From: JADKAC01 sp964492065
Lineage (GTDB): Bacteria; Bacteroidota; Bacteroidia; Chitinophagales; BACL12
Reading direction: 5' to 3'
Length of the DNA: 50,358 nt
NCBI GenBank assembly: GCA_964492065.1
Contig: CAZBHH010000019.1
Location: forward strand, 1 to 50,358
The notes under the pieces were generated by a model, which saw only the letters and a list, made by a program, of their open reading frames with translations, was not told where the DNA came from and made no database searches. The translations under genes and the position numbers were made by a program. This document shows, in pieces, positions 33,629 through 42,221 of the stretch (position 1 is its first letter; each line of letters starts with the position of its first letter).

Positions 33629-36241
33629 ATGAATTTGAATAATTATACAATCAAAGCCCAGGAAGCCATCCAGCAGGCACAGCAAATGGCCTTGCAAATG
33701 GATCACCAGGAAATAACCAATGCACACCTGCTGAAGGCGTTGCTGGCGACAGATGAAGAAGTCATTACCTACCTGCTGAAAAAGCTGGATGTGCAAACGG
33801 GTTTGCTGCAACAAAAGTTAGATGAAGAGTTGCAGAAATTGCCGCGGGTGCCATCACAGGGCGGAACCTATCTGAGCCGCGATACCAACCTGGCGCTTGC
33901 CAAGGCGCAGGGATATCTAAAAGAATTTAACGATACGTTTATTTCGGTGGAACATTTGTTACTCGGCATACTTGCGAGTAACGATTCAATCGGCAGGTTA
34001 TTAAAAGAACAGGGTGTAGTAGAGAAGGATTTAAAAGCTTCTATCCGCGAATTGCGCAAGGGTTCTACTGTGAACAGCGCCTCAGCAGAAGCGCAGTTCA
34101 ATGCGTTGAACAAGTACGCCATTAATTTAAACGAACGTGCCAACAGCGGTAAGCTGGATCCGGTGATCGGGCGGGATGAAGAAATCAGGAGGGTATTGCA
34201 CATCCTGTCGCGGCGCACGAAAAACAATCCGATCCTCGTCGGCGACCCCGGTGTAGGTAAGACGGCCATCGCAGAAGGTTTGGCACACAGGATTGTGAAT
34301 GGCGATGTGCCGGAAAACTTAAAAACAAAAGTCATATACTCCCTGGACATGGGTGCATTGATTGCAGGCGCAAAATATAAAGGTGAATTTGAAGAACGGC
34401 TGAAAGCAGTGGTCAAAGAGGTGATGCAGAGCGAAGGCCAGATTATTTTGTTTATCGACGAAATTCATACGCTTGTCGGGGCAGGAGCAGGCGAAGGCGC
34501 CATGGATGCCGCCAATATCTTAAAGCCCGCACTCGCCCGCGGTGAACTGCGTGCCGTCGGCGCCACCACTTTAAATGAATACCAAAAGTATTTCGAAAAA
34601 GACAAAGCGCTGGAGCGCAGGTTTCAGAAAGTGATGGTGGATGAACCTTCAATAGAAGATACCGTTTCGATTTTGCGTGGATTAAAAGAGCGCTACGAAA
34701 CCCACCATAAAGTGCGCATTAAAGACGAGGCAATTATTGCATCGGTGGAATTGAGCAACCGCTATATTGCCGATCGGAAATTGCCGGATAAGGCGATTGA
34801 TTTAATCGATGAGGCTGCCGCCAAACTGCGACTGGAGATGAACAGCGTCCCCGAAGAGTTGGATAAAATCGAAAGAGCGATTCGCCAACTCGAAATTGAG
34901 CGGGAAGCGATTAAACGTGAAAACGACCAGAAAAAACTGGACGAACTCAATAAGGAAATTGCCGATCGCAGTGAAGAGCGCAATGCCATAAAGGCAAAAT
35001 GGCAGCAGGAAAAGGACATCGTCGATCGCATGCAACAGCAGAAGACCGAAATCGAAACCTTTAAACTGCAGGCGGAGCAGGCCGAACGTGAAGGCGACTA
35101 CGGCCGGGTGGCCGAACTGCGCTACGGCAAAATAAAAACAGCCGAAAACAACCTGGCTGCCTTGGAAAAGGAATTGCAGCAAATGGAAACCGGCAGCCGC
35201 CTGATGAAAGAAGAAGTGGATGCGGAAGACATCGCCGAAATTGTGGCCAAGTGGACCGGCATTCCGGTGAGCAAAATGCTGGAGAGCGAGAAAATAAAAT
35301 TGTTGCACCTGGAAGAAGTGCTGCACAACAGAGTGGTAGGACAGGATGAAGCAATCTCGGCTGTCGCCGATGCCATCCGCCGTGCGAGGGCAGGCTTACA
35401 GGATCCTAAAAAACCCATCGGCTCATTTATTTTCCTGGGAACTACCGGGGTAGGTAAAACCGAACTGGCAAAGGCGATTTCCGAATTCTTATTCAATGAT
35501 GAACACGCCATGACTCGCATTGATATGAGCGAGTTTCAGGAGCGGCATTCCGTTTCCAGATTAATTGGCGCCCCTCCGGGATATGTGGGTTATGACGAAG
35601 GCGGGCAATTAACAGAGGCCGTGCGCAGAAAACCTTACAGCGTGGTATTGCTGGATGAAATTGAAAAGGCGCATCCCGACGTGTTTAATATTTTACTCCA
35701 GGTACTCGACGATGGCAGGTTGACGGACAATAAAGGGCGTACGGTGGATTTTAAAAACACCATTGTGATAATGACTTCCAATATCGGGTCGCCAATCATC
35801 CAGGAGCGGTTTGAAGGTGTTACCGAAGAGAATTTATTAGCGGTGACCGAGACGACAAAGATTGAAGTGATGGAGCTGTTGCGCAAGACGATTCGCCCCG
35901 AGTTCCTCAACAGGATCGATGAAATAATCATGTTCAAGCCGCTGTTGCGCAGCGAGATAAAGGAAATTGTCGCACTGCAGTTGCGCCAACTCGACTCCAT
36001 GTTGCTCGAGCGCAATATACGTATGCATTACAGCGATGCACTGTTGGAATGGCTCGCTGAAGAGGGCTTCGACCCCCAGTTTGGCGCCCGGCCGTTGAAG
36101 CGGGTAATCCAGAGAGAAATTGTCAATGCATTGAGCAAGAAGATTCTCGCCGGCGAAGTTCAGGGCGATGATGTCATCTATGTCGATACATTCGACGGCG
36201 AAGTAGTGTTTACCAATAAGGCAGAGGAAAAAGCCGCATAA
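33629..36241 (+). CDS. clpB: ATP-dependent disaggregase ClpB
   Basis: An AAA+ chaperone that works with DnaK to rescue aggregated proteins. Length 870 is standard. The Clp N-domain (1-145) is followed by AAA1 with Walker A GDPGVGKT at 205-212 and Walker B ILFIDEIHTLVGAG. A coiled-coil middle domain (about 410-520, Glu/Lys/Gln-rich) distinguishes ClpB from ClpA/ClpC. AAA2 has Walker A GTTGVGKT at 604-611, VVLLDEIEKAHPDVFN and the closing GARPLKRVIQREI. No ClpP-binding loop is apparent. A single-gene unit. Confidence 0.97.
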   Translation: MNLNNYTIKAQEAIQQAQQMALQMDHQEITNAHLLKALLATDEEVITYLLKKLDVQTGLLQQKLDEELQKLPRVPSQGGTYLSRDTNLALAKAQGYLKEFNDTFISVEHLLLGILASNDSIGRLLKEQGVVEKDLKASIRELRKGSTVNSASAEAQFNALNKYAINLNERANSGKLDPVIGRDEEIRRVLHILSRRTKNNPILVGDPGVGKTAIAEGLAHRIVNGDVPENLKTKVIYSLDMGALIAGAKYKGEFEERLKAVVKEVMQSEGQIILFIDEIHTLVGAGAGEGAMDAANILKPALARGELRAVGATTLNEYQKYFEKDKALERRFQKVMVDEPSIEDTVSILRGLKERYETHHKVRIKDEAIIASVELSNRYIADRKLPDKAIDLIDEAAAKLRLEMNSVPEELDKIERAIRQLEIEREAIKRENDQKKLDELNKEIADRSEERNAIKAKWQQEKDIVDRMQQQKTEIETFKLQAEQAEREGDYGRVAELRYGKIKTAENNLAALEKELQQMETGSRLMKEEVDAEDIAEIVAKWTGIPVSKMLESEKIKLLHLEEVLHNRVVGQDEAISAVADAIRRARAGLQDPKKPIGSFIFLGTTGVGKTELAKAISEFLFNDEHAMTRIDMSEFQERHSVSRLIGAPPGYVGYDEGGQLTEAVRRKPYSVVLLDEIEKAHPDVFNILLQVLDDGRLTDNKGRTVDFKNTIVIMTSNIGSPIIQERFEGVTEENLLAVTETTKIEVMELLRKTIRPEFLNRIDEIIMFKPLLRSEIKEIVALQLRQLDSMLLERNIRMHYSDALLEWLAEEGFDPQFGARPLKRVIQREIVNALSKKILAGEVQGDDVIYVDTFDGEVVFTNKAEEKAA

Positions 36242-36272
36242 CCGCTGGAACAATTCCACTTAATTTTGTCGG

Positions 36273-36911
36273 ATGCGCTTTGAATTCCGGCAACAGGTTT
36301 TTCATCTCTCGGCGGAAAAAGCGATGTATTGGGAAAATACCAATGCATTGCTTCTCGCCGATATGCACCTGTCTAAAGAAACGCATTTCCGCAAACATGG
36401 CATCGCCGTCCCCGACGGCATTACCCGGAGTGATTTCGCCAGATTGACAAAATTGGTGGCGCAGTATAACCCCTCCCGGATTATTGTGATTGGCGATTTG
36501 TTTCACAGCGAAGAAAATGCTTCTCTCGCATTGTTCAGTCACTGGAAGCGGGATTGGCCGCAGATTGCGTTTCAACTGGTCAGCGGCAACCACGACATTA
36601 TGGAGGTGCAGAGCTATGCCGCTTTGCAGATAGAATTGCTGGGCGATACATATGCGCAGAACAAAATAGTATTGACACATCTTCCCGAAACTGTTCCCAC
36701 GGGGACCTACGGTATTTGCGGCCACCTGCATCCCGCTGTACATCTCAGCGGGAAAGCGAAACAAAGCTTGCGCCTCCCTTGCTATTGGTTTGGAAAACAC
36801 TATGCTGTTTTACCTGCATTCGGCGGTTTTACCGGGATGAAAACCATTCGTGCCGCTTCTGCAGATACTGTGTTTGCCATTGCCGGTGACCAGGTTATCC
36901 GGGTGAAGTAA
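36273..36911 (+). CDS. pdeM: PdeM-like metallophosphoesterase (DNA damage response)
   Basis: A 212-residue calcineurin-like phosphoesterase matching the ligase-associated DNA damage response endonuclease PdeM. Motifs are complete: ADMHLSKE (Asp30, His32), IGDLFHSEEN (Asp75), SGNHD (about 103-107), LTHLPE and CGHLHPAV. In many bacteria it sits beside an ATP-dependent DNA ligase, an exonuclease and a helicase; here those partners are absent, and it lies 31 bp after clpB. TAATTTTG at 36261-36268 matches the -7 consensus and would give a nearly leaderless transcript. Its stop abuts the stop of the convergent yqgE with no gap. Confidence 0.85.
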   Translation: MRFEFRQQVFHLSAEKAMYWENTNALLLADMHLSKETHFRKHGIAVPDGITRSDFARLTKLVAQYNPSRIIVIGDLFHSEENASLALFSHWKRDWPQIAFQLVSGNHDIMEVQSYAALQIELLGDTYAQNKIVLTHLPETVPTGTYGICGHLHPAVHLSGKAKQSLRLPCYWFGKHYAVLPAFGGFTGMKTIRAASADTVFAIAGDQVIRVK

Positions 36912-37481
36912 TTAATTGAGCGAGGGGTGTTCGGGGTAATTTTTTATCTCTTTGAATTTACCGCCCATGCTGTCCAATACATTTGCCCAAAGCGCATTCG
37001 GCGACATCTCAAAAATATGTGCGGCCTTGCCGTTTGCTATTATCCATGAATCACTTTCCAGTTCCTCCATCAGTTGACCGGGGTCCCAGCCGCTGTATCC
37101 CATAAAGAAACGAAATCCTCCCGGTTCTAATTTACCGGATTTCAACTCCGCAGTGATTTGTTCAAAATTGCCGCCCCAGTACACCCCGTCCATAATGCGC
37201 ATGCTGTCTTCGATTTGCGAGCCGTAACAATGCAGGTAATGCAGGGTGTCCTGTGCTACCGGTCCGCCGTAATACAAAGGTTCATGCACCATTTCAAAAT
37301 TAACGAGCGCATCGCTGACATTGATACGCTCTATCTTTCGGTTCAGAATAAACCCGACACTGCCGTTTGACTCATCGTGTTCGCATATTAAAATAACGGT
37401 GCGCTTAAAGTGAGGATCGAGCATAAAGGGTTCCGACAACAATAAACATCCCGAATGCGGTTTTACATTTTCCTGGATCAT
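36912..37481 (-). CDS. YqgE/AlgH family protein
   Basis: A 189-residue protein of the UPF0301 (YqgE/AlgH) family. GCLLLSEPFMLDPHFKRTVILICEHDESNGSVGFILNRKI-type sequence near 11-50, YYGGPVAQDTLHYLH near 71-85 and RFFMGYSGWDPGQLMEELESDSW near 124-146 are hallmarks. The molecular function is unknown; AlgH was named from alginate regulation in Pseudomonas, but no alginate genes are here. ATG at 37481. It converges on pdeM with touching stops. The 197-bp gap upstream separates it from the divergent T9SS cargo gene and carries the latter's putative promoter. Confidence 0.88.
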   Translation of the reverse strand: MIQENVKPHSGCLLLSEPFMLDPHFKRTVILICEHDESNGSVGFILNRKIERINVSDALVNFEMVHEPLYYGGPVAQDTLHYLHCYGSQIEDSMRIMDGVYWGGNFEQITAELKSGKLEPGGFRFFMGYSGWDPGQLMEELESDSWIIANGKAAHIFEMSPNALWANVLDSMGGKFKEIKNYPEHPSLN

Positions 37482-37627
37482 ACGCTATAAATATAGAGAT
37501 TGTATTTTATTTCGCATTTATTATCACCTTTTAAACGTCATTTGTGTCGGAGTTGTTTTTTGGTTAATCTGATTTTAATTTCCGGCATCGTCAGTTGGCG
37601 CCGGTATCATGGTTACCCACGCCTGCA

Positions 37628-37659
37628 ATTGTAATCTGTTCAGCAAATTGCTAATTTTG
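37628..37659 (+). promoter_or_regulatory. Putative promoter (ATTG-N20-TAATTTTG) for T9SS cargo gene
   Basis: TAATTTTG at 37652-37659 is a full TAnnTTTG match, with ATTG at 37628-37631 and a 20-bp spacer. It lies 19 bp before the ATG at 37679. Confidence 0.5.
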
Positions 37660-37678
37660 AATTAAATAAACACGCATT

Positions 37679-39592
37679 ATGAAACAGGTTGTATCATTTG
37701 CAATGATAGCGATGTACACGGCAATTGCTACCGCACAATTAGAATTAACGGCCATCGGTTCCACATACACCATCGATTTTACGGGTTATGCGGGAGAGGG
37801 TTTTGATCTGGCGGGCTCCGAAGGATTTTTAGACGCCGATACCTGGGCGGTAACCGGCTTCAGCGATGGCGATAAAGACTTTGGAGAAGAGGCGACTACA
37901 GGCGACTTCGCACGGGGCACCACAATGGGTGGCGTTGCCACCGGCGGTCTCTATGGCGTGGATATTTTGGGCAACCAGGGGATAATGGTTCAACCGGTGG
38001 ATGACGATTTTACACCGGGGAGCATTCGGCTGAAAATTTGGAATAATACGGGCGCTGCCATCGGGCAACTCGATATCCAATACACCGTGTATGCCTACAA
38101 TGACCAGGGGCGTTCCGGCAGTTTTAACTTCGCACACTCGATAGATAACAGCACTTATACTGACGAGCCGACACTCGATTACACCTCCGGTGAGGCAGCG
38201 ACATATATGCCGGAGACAGAAACAAAGTCCATTGCCCTCACCGGTTTGAATATTCCCGACGGCGATTTTTATTACCTGAAATGGGAAGGTGACGATGTGG
38301 GAGGCTCCGGTTCGCGGGACGAATTTGCTCTCGACGATATAATAATTACCCCTTATGCGGTGGAAGCAATGCCCGAAATTCAATTCAGCAGTATTGTACT
38401 TACCACTACAGAAGGGGACTCCGTTACATCTTACGTCGTGATTTCTGAATCTGCCGACTGCAGTGTGGAAGTTTCGGTAGATCCCACATCTACGGCAGAT
38501 GCCTCGGATTATTCTTTTACTGACCCTTTGATACTCGATTTTACCTCCGGCGGCTCCACTTTTCTCTCGTTTGATATCATTACCATCGACGATGCCGCCG
38601 TTGAACCATCTGAAACTATTGTGTTTAAACTGGATAACGCCTCAGCAGGATGCACACTCGTTTCGGGTGGCGATGTATTTACTCTGCACGTATTGGACAA
38701 CGACGATACCGATCCCATCGCAGTGAATATTGCCGATGTTACGGAAGAAGATGCAAATGGCGTCGCCGTTTCAATCGGCGAATTTGTTAAGTTGACCGGC
38801 ATTGTATATGGCGTGAACCTGGCAGATGATGTTGGATTGAATTTTACTATGCGGGATGCTACCGGCGGCATCAGAGTTGTTCATCCGGCTGCTGATTTTA
38901 GTTACACTGTAACCGAAAAGGATGAAATTGAGGTGGTGGGCCTTATTGGCCAGGAGAATGGATTAACCATTATCACTCCCCAATCTGTTACGTTGCTCAG
39001 TTCAGGAAATGCGCTTGACCTGGCCACTCTAACTTCGTTATTCAGCGAAGAGACAGAAAGCACTTTGATCGAATGTATTGGTGGTTTAAACTATGTAAAT
39101 ATGGATGAATGGGCCGGCGACGGAACCACCTTTGATGTGCAGGTAAACTTTGGCAGCAACATTATTACCGTCAGGATTGATAACAGCGTGGACCTGTCTT
39201 CAATGCCTGCTCCCCATATGGATGACCCCTATTATTTGAATATTACCGGAATCGGCAGCCAGGACGATGCGGATGCGCCATTTACGGATGGTTATATTAT
39301 CATGCCCCGCTATGCTTCAGATATTGTTCTTGACCCTGTATTGGCTTTGCCCGATAACGGCAATATGGGTATTACCCTGTATCCCAATCCCGTTAACCGG
39401 GAATGTATTATTCAATCCGGGGAATATATGCAGTCGGTTGCATTGATTCATACGGGTGGTGAAATGGTATTGCAGCAGTACCTCAGCAGCAACCGGGCTG
39501 AGTTAGATTTGAGCCATTTGGTTCCGGGAATGTATATTGCTAAAATTACTACCGAATCAGGGGTGTATTCCCAACCGGTAATAAAATTCTGA
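37679..39592 (+). CDS. T9SS-secreted protein with Calx-beta domain
   Basis: A 637-residue exported protein. The signal peptide is residues 1-19 (cut near ATAQ). Residues about 21-230 form an Asp/Gly/Thr-rich beta domain (GSTYTIDFTGYAGEGFD, KWEGDDVGGSGSRDEFALDDIIIT) of a type seen in surface and nuclease proteins. A Calx-beta domain follows at about 233-343 (TTEGDSVTSYVVISES, VEPSETIVFKL, LHVLDNDD), likely binding calcium. Residues 345-555 resemble an OB-fold region (EFVKLTGIVYGV, EIEVVGLIG). The last 75 residues are a T9SS type A sorting domain (LYPNPV at the start, LVPGMYIAKI, final KF). It is presumably secreted and anchored at the surface; no catalytic residues are identified. Confidence 0.82.
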   Translation: MKQVVSFAMIAMYTAIATAQLELTAIGSTYTIDFTGYAGEGFDLAGSEGFLDADTWAVTGFSDGDKDFGEEATTGDFARGTTMGGVATGGLYGVDILGNQGIMVQPVDDDFTPGSIRLKIWNNTGAAIGQLDIQYTVYAYNDQGRSGSFNFAHSIDNSTYTDEPTLDYTSGEAATYMPETETKSIALTGLNIPDGDFYYLKWEGDDVGGSGSRDEFALDDIIITPYAVEAMPEIQFSSIVLTTTEGDSVTSYVVISESADCSVEVSVDPTSTADASDYSFTDPLILDFTSGGSTFLSFDIITIDDAAVEPSETIVFKLDNASAGCTLVSGGDVFTLHVLDNDDTDPIAVNIADVTEEDANGVAVSIGEFVKLTGIVYGVNLADDVGLNFTMRDATGGIRVVHPAADFSYTVTEKDEIEVVGLIGQENGLTIITPQSVTLLSSGNALDLATLTSLFSEETESTLIECIGGLNYVNMDEWAGDGTTFDVQVNFGSNIITVRIDNSVDLSSMPAPHMDDPYYLNITGIGSQDDADAPFTDGYIIMPRYASDIVLDPVLALPDNGNMGITLYPNPVNRECIIQSGEYMQSVALIHTGGEMVLQQYLSSNRAELDLSHLVPGMYIAKITTESGVYSQPVIKF

Positions 39593-39658
39593 TTACAGAG
39601 AATGGTATAAACAAACTAAACGAATAAGCGTTTGAGCAGTATTACAACATTCAATAAA

Positions 39659-40183
39659 ATGCATATCGTGCGAGAATTTACAATTATACGGGTTTTTGTT
39701 GTTTTTATGTCGCTTTTTATATCGCAATTGCATGCACAGACAAACGGGTTGTTGTATTTTACCGTTACCGATGCAGCCGGTGAAAAAATATTGCCTTCCC
39801 ATGCGTGGAAAGTATCGGCATCTATTAAAGATGCTGCTGATTTGCCCGTGGCATTCATCGCTGCAGATACGGCATACATCATTGTGTTGCCGCAGGAATC
39901 TTACAACACTGTTATCGAGATTCAACTGACTTATACGGCGGGCAATTATACGGGTATTATGAATGTATATGCCAGGATTGCGGGGGCAAATGCAAATGGC
40001 GCCTGTCATACCTGCGCCATTACGGACATGCAATATCACCCGGGCAATTTTATGCTGGACCTCCCATATCAGCAGGAATCCTGGGATTTCTTAAATACGA
40101 TGCCCTACACATTCGAAAATGCGGATTACTCTCTGAAAAATATCTCCATGCTGCAAAACTGGAATACGCCCAATCTAAAATAA
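39659..40183 (+). CDS. Small exported protein of unknown function
   Basis: A 174-residue protein if started at ATG 39659, which places a clean signal peptide at 1-27 (ending LHAQ). The frame is open to a TTG at 39632, adding nine less likely residues. The mature part is beta-rich, with LLYFTVTDAAGEKILPSHAWKV, YIIVLPQESYNTVIEIQLTY and a CHTC motif (GACHTCAITDMQYH) that could bind metal, haem or form a disulfide. I recognise no family. It lies 66 bp after the T9SS cargo gene in the same direction, may share its transcript, and ends in a strong hairpin. It has no T9SS sorting domain. Confidence 0.7.
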   Translation: MHIVREFTIIRVFVVFMSLFISQLHAQTNGLLYFTVTDAAGEKILPSHAWKVSASIKDAADLPVAFIAADTAYIIVLPQESYNTVIEIQLTYTAGNYTGIMNVYARIAGANANGACHTCAITDMQYHPGNFMLDLPYQQESWDFLNTMPYTFENADYSLKNISMLQNWNTPNLK

Positions 40184-40213
40184 CACATCCCGCTTCGCCG
40201 GAAACGGGATGTG
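40184..40213. terminator. Hairpin between convergent genes
   Basis: CACATCCCG (40184-40192) and CGGGATGTG (40205-40213) form a perfect 9-bp stem with a 12-nt loop, directly after the stop at 40183 and 27 bp before the convergent bacilliredoxin stop. A GC-rich bidirectional terminator is likely, though no long T-run follows on the plus strand. Confidence 0.7.
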
Positions 40214-40239
40214 CATATTTGTTAAAGCTTAATGTAATC

Positions 40240-40665
40240 TCAGGCAGTTACACCGCAAAGTGTATCGTAAACTTTTCCGAGCGTCTTGGCAATCATCGCA
40301 GAATTGGCGCCTTCTATCTGGTGGCGCTCCATGAAATAAATGAGTTTGCCGTTTTTAAACATGGCAATAGAGGGCGATGACGGCGGGTAGGGCAAAGTGT
40401 ACTTCCGTGCTTCTGCAACGGCTTCCAGGTCAAAACCCGCAAATACAGTGGCTAAGCGATCGGGTGTCTTTTCATTTTGTAAAGACATGCATATACCCGG
40501 ACGGGCATTTCCCGCCGCACATCCGCATACGGAATTTATGACTAAAAGCAACGTGCCTTCGGTGTTCTCAATTGCATCACGTACTTCTTCAGCAGTGGTG
40601 AGGTCCTCAAAGCCAACCTGTACGAGTTCGGCTTTCATCGGTTTTACAAGCTCAGCTGGATACAT
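40240..40665 (-). CDS. BrxA/BrxB-family bacilliredoxin
   Basis: A 141-residue thioredoxin-fold protein of the YphP/YqiW (BrxA/BrxB) family. It carries the CGC active site at 47-49 in NSVCGCAAGNARPG, plus PPSSPSIAMFKNGKLIYFMERHQIEG near the C-terminus, both hallmark segments. In Bacillus these proteins remove bacillithiol from S-bacillithiolated proteins; some Bacteroidota make bacillithiol, so the role here is plausible but not proven. ATG at 40665. It is divergent from ahcY with a putative TAACTTTG promoter of its own. Confidence 0.9.
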   Translation of the reverse strand: MYPAELVKPMKAELVQVGFEDLTTAEEVRDAIENTEGTLLLVINSVCGCAAGNARPGICMSLQNEKTPDRLATVFAGFDLEAVAEARKYTLPYPPSSPSIAMFKNGKLIYFMERHQIEGANSAMIAKTLGKVYDTLCGVTA

Positions 40666-40680
40666 AGTTATAATTTTTTA

Positions 40681-40688
40681 CAAAGTTA
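40681..40688 (-). promoter_or_regulatory. Putative -7 element (TAACTTTG) for bacilliredoxin
   Basis: The minus strand reads TAACTTTG, a full TAnnTTTG match, 15 bp before the ATG at 40665. The expected -33 position is poorly conserved (TTTA about 22 bp upstream). Confidence 0.42.
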
Positions 40689-40743
40689 CAATTCGAAATT
40701 CAGATATCGTAAACACAAACCTCCCTTACCGCCAATTGGTTCA

Positions 40744-40774
40744 TTTTATTGCCGGTTTGATTTTACTAACTTTG
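40744..40774 (+). promoter_or_regulatory. Putative ahcY promoter (TTTT-N19-TAACTTTG)
   Basis: TAACTTTG at 40767-40774 matches the -7 box; TTTT at 40744-40747 lies 19 bp upstream as a one-mismatch -33 box. The leader before the ATG at 40822 would be about 40 nt. I see no SAH riboswitch-like structure in this short leader. Confidence 0.48.
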
Positions 40775-40821
40775 CATCCTGCCGTACATTGATTTCAAAC
40801 AGTTAAAACAACATCACATTC

Positions 40822-42138
40822 ATGCAAACGATAACAGACAAAAAATTACCGTATAAAGTAAAAGATATTTCACTCGCCGCATGGGGGAGAAAAGAGATAC
40901 AATTAGCAGAGGCTGAAATGCCGGGATTGATGGCTATACGTGCCGAGTTCGGCCCGTCAAAACCGCTGAAGGGCGCTCGTATCGCCGGTTGCCTGCACAT
41001 GACTATTCAAACTGCCGTTCTCATCGAGACACTGATAGAACTCGGCGCCGAAGTGCAGTGGAGTTCATGTAATATTTTCAGCACGCAGGATCATGCTGCC
41101 GCTGCTATTGCCGCAGCCGGTATTCCGGTGTTTGCCTGGAAAGGTGAGACCATTGAAGAATACGACTGGTGTATCGAACAAACGCTGTTTTTCGGTAAAG
41201 ACAATCAGCCGTTAAACTTGATACTGGACGACGGCGGCGACCTCACTAATATAGTCCTGGATAAATACCGCGAATTGATACCCGGAATAAAAGGCCTGAG
41301 CGAAGAAACCACCACCGGTGTACATCGCTTATATGAGCGCATGGCAAAGGGCACGCTGCCCGTGCCGGCAATCAACGTCAACGACTCGGTAACCAAAAGC
41401 AAATTCGATAATAAGTACGGTTGTAAGGAATCCTTAGTGGACGCAATTCGCCGGGCAACAGATATTATGATGGCGGGAAAAGTGGCCGTCGTTGCCGGTT
41501 ATGGCGATGTCGGCAAGGGCTCGGCACAATCGCTGCGTGGCGCCGGCGCACGGGTATTGATTACCGAAATTGATCCCATCTGCGCCCTGCAGGCGGCAAT
41601 GGACGGCTTCGAAGTAAAGCGTATGGCAGATGCGGTGAAGGAAGCGGATATCGTCGTTACTGCTACCGGAAATTGCGACGTAATTACCGGCGAACATTTT
41701 CATGCGATGAAGCCGAATGCAATTGTGTGCAACATCGGCCATTTCGATAATGAAATTGACGTGGCCTGGCTCAATACCAACTGCGGCGCCTCCAAAGTGG
41801 AGATTAAACCGCAGGTGGACAAGTACACCGTAGGCGCAAAAGATATTATCCTGTTGGCAGAGGGCAGGCTGGTAAATCTGGGCTGCGCCATGGGCCATCC
41901 CAGCTTTGTGATGAGCAACTCGTTCAGCAACCAGGTGCTAGCGCAGATGGAGTTGTGGCGGAATCACAAAAATTACGAAAATAAAGTATATACGCTGCCC
42001 AAACACCTGGATGAAAAAGTGGCGAGATTACACCTGGGTAAACTCGGCGTGCAACTGGAAGTACTAACGGATAAACAGGCTGCATACATCGGCGTAGAAA
42101 AAAGCGGTCCGTACAAGCCCGACTATTACCGGTATTAA
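40822..42138 (+). CDS. ahcY: S-adenosylhomocysteine hydrolase
   Basis: Splits S-adenosylhomocysteine to homocysteine and adenosine, clearing the by-product of SAM-dependent methylation. Length 438 is normal for the bacterial form. KVKDISLAAWGRKEIQLAEAE at the N-terminus, CLHMTIQTAVLIETL, SSCNIFSTQDHAAAA and the NAD-binding GYGDVGKG near 225-232 all match, as does the C-terminal KSGPYKPDYYRY, which donates residues to the partner subunit's NAD site. A single gene with its own promoter and a strong terminator. Confidence 0.97.
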   Translation: MQTITDKKLPYKVKDISLAAWGRKEIQLAEAEMPGLMAIRAEFGPSKPLKGARIAGCLHMTIQTAVLIETLIELGAEVQWSSCNIFSTQDHAAAAIAAAGIPVFAWKGETIEEYDWCIEQTLFFGKDNQPLNLILDDGGDLTNIVLDKYRELIPGIKGLSEETTTGVHRLYERMAKGTLPVPAINVNDSVTKSKFDNKYGCKESLVDAIRRATDIMMAGKVAVVAGYGDVGKGSAQSLRGAGARVLITEIDPICALQAAMDGFEVKRMADAVKEADIVVTATGNCDVITGEHFHAMKPNAIVCNIGHFDNEIDVAWLNTNCGASKVEIKPQVDKYTVGAKDIILLAEGRLVNLGCAMGHPSFVMSNSFSNQVLAQMELWRNHKNYENKVYTLPKHLDEKVARLHLGKLGVQLEVLTDKQAAYIGVEKSGPYKPDYYRY

Positions 42139-42155
42139 AAATGCGAATATATGCG

Positions 42156-42183
42156 GGGAGTTGAATTATGCAACTCCCTTTTT
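42156..42183 (+). terminator. Rho-independent terminator after ahcY
   Basis: GGGAGTTG (42156-42163) pairs with CAACTCCC (42171-42178) across a 7-nt loop, followed by TTTTT (42179-42183). A classical intrinsic terminator 17 bp after the ahcY stop. Confidence 0.88.
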
Positions 42184-42221
42184 CACGGTGGCCGCGATGG
42201 CTGATACTGTAATTTTAATGC

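Noticed and set aside
40666..40821. SAH riboswitch before ahcY
   Set aside because: The leader after the putative start is about 40 nt and shows no convincing pseudoknot-type pairing; a promoter explains the gap.
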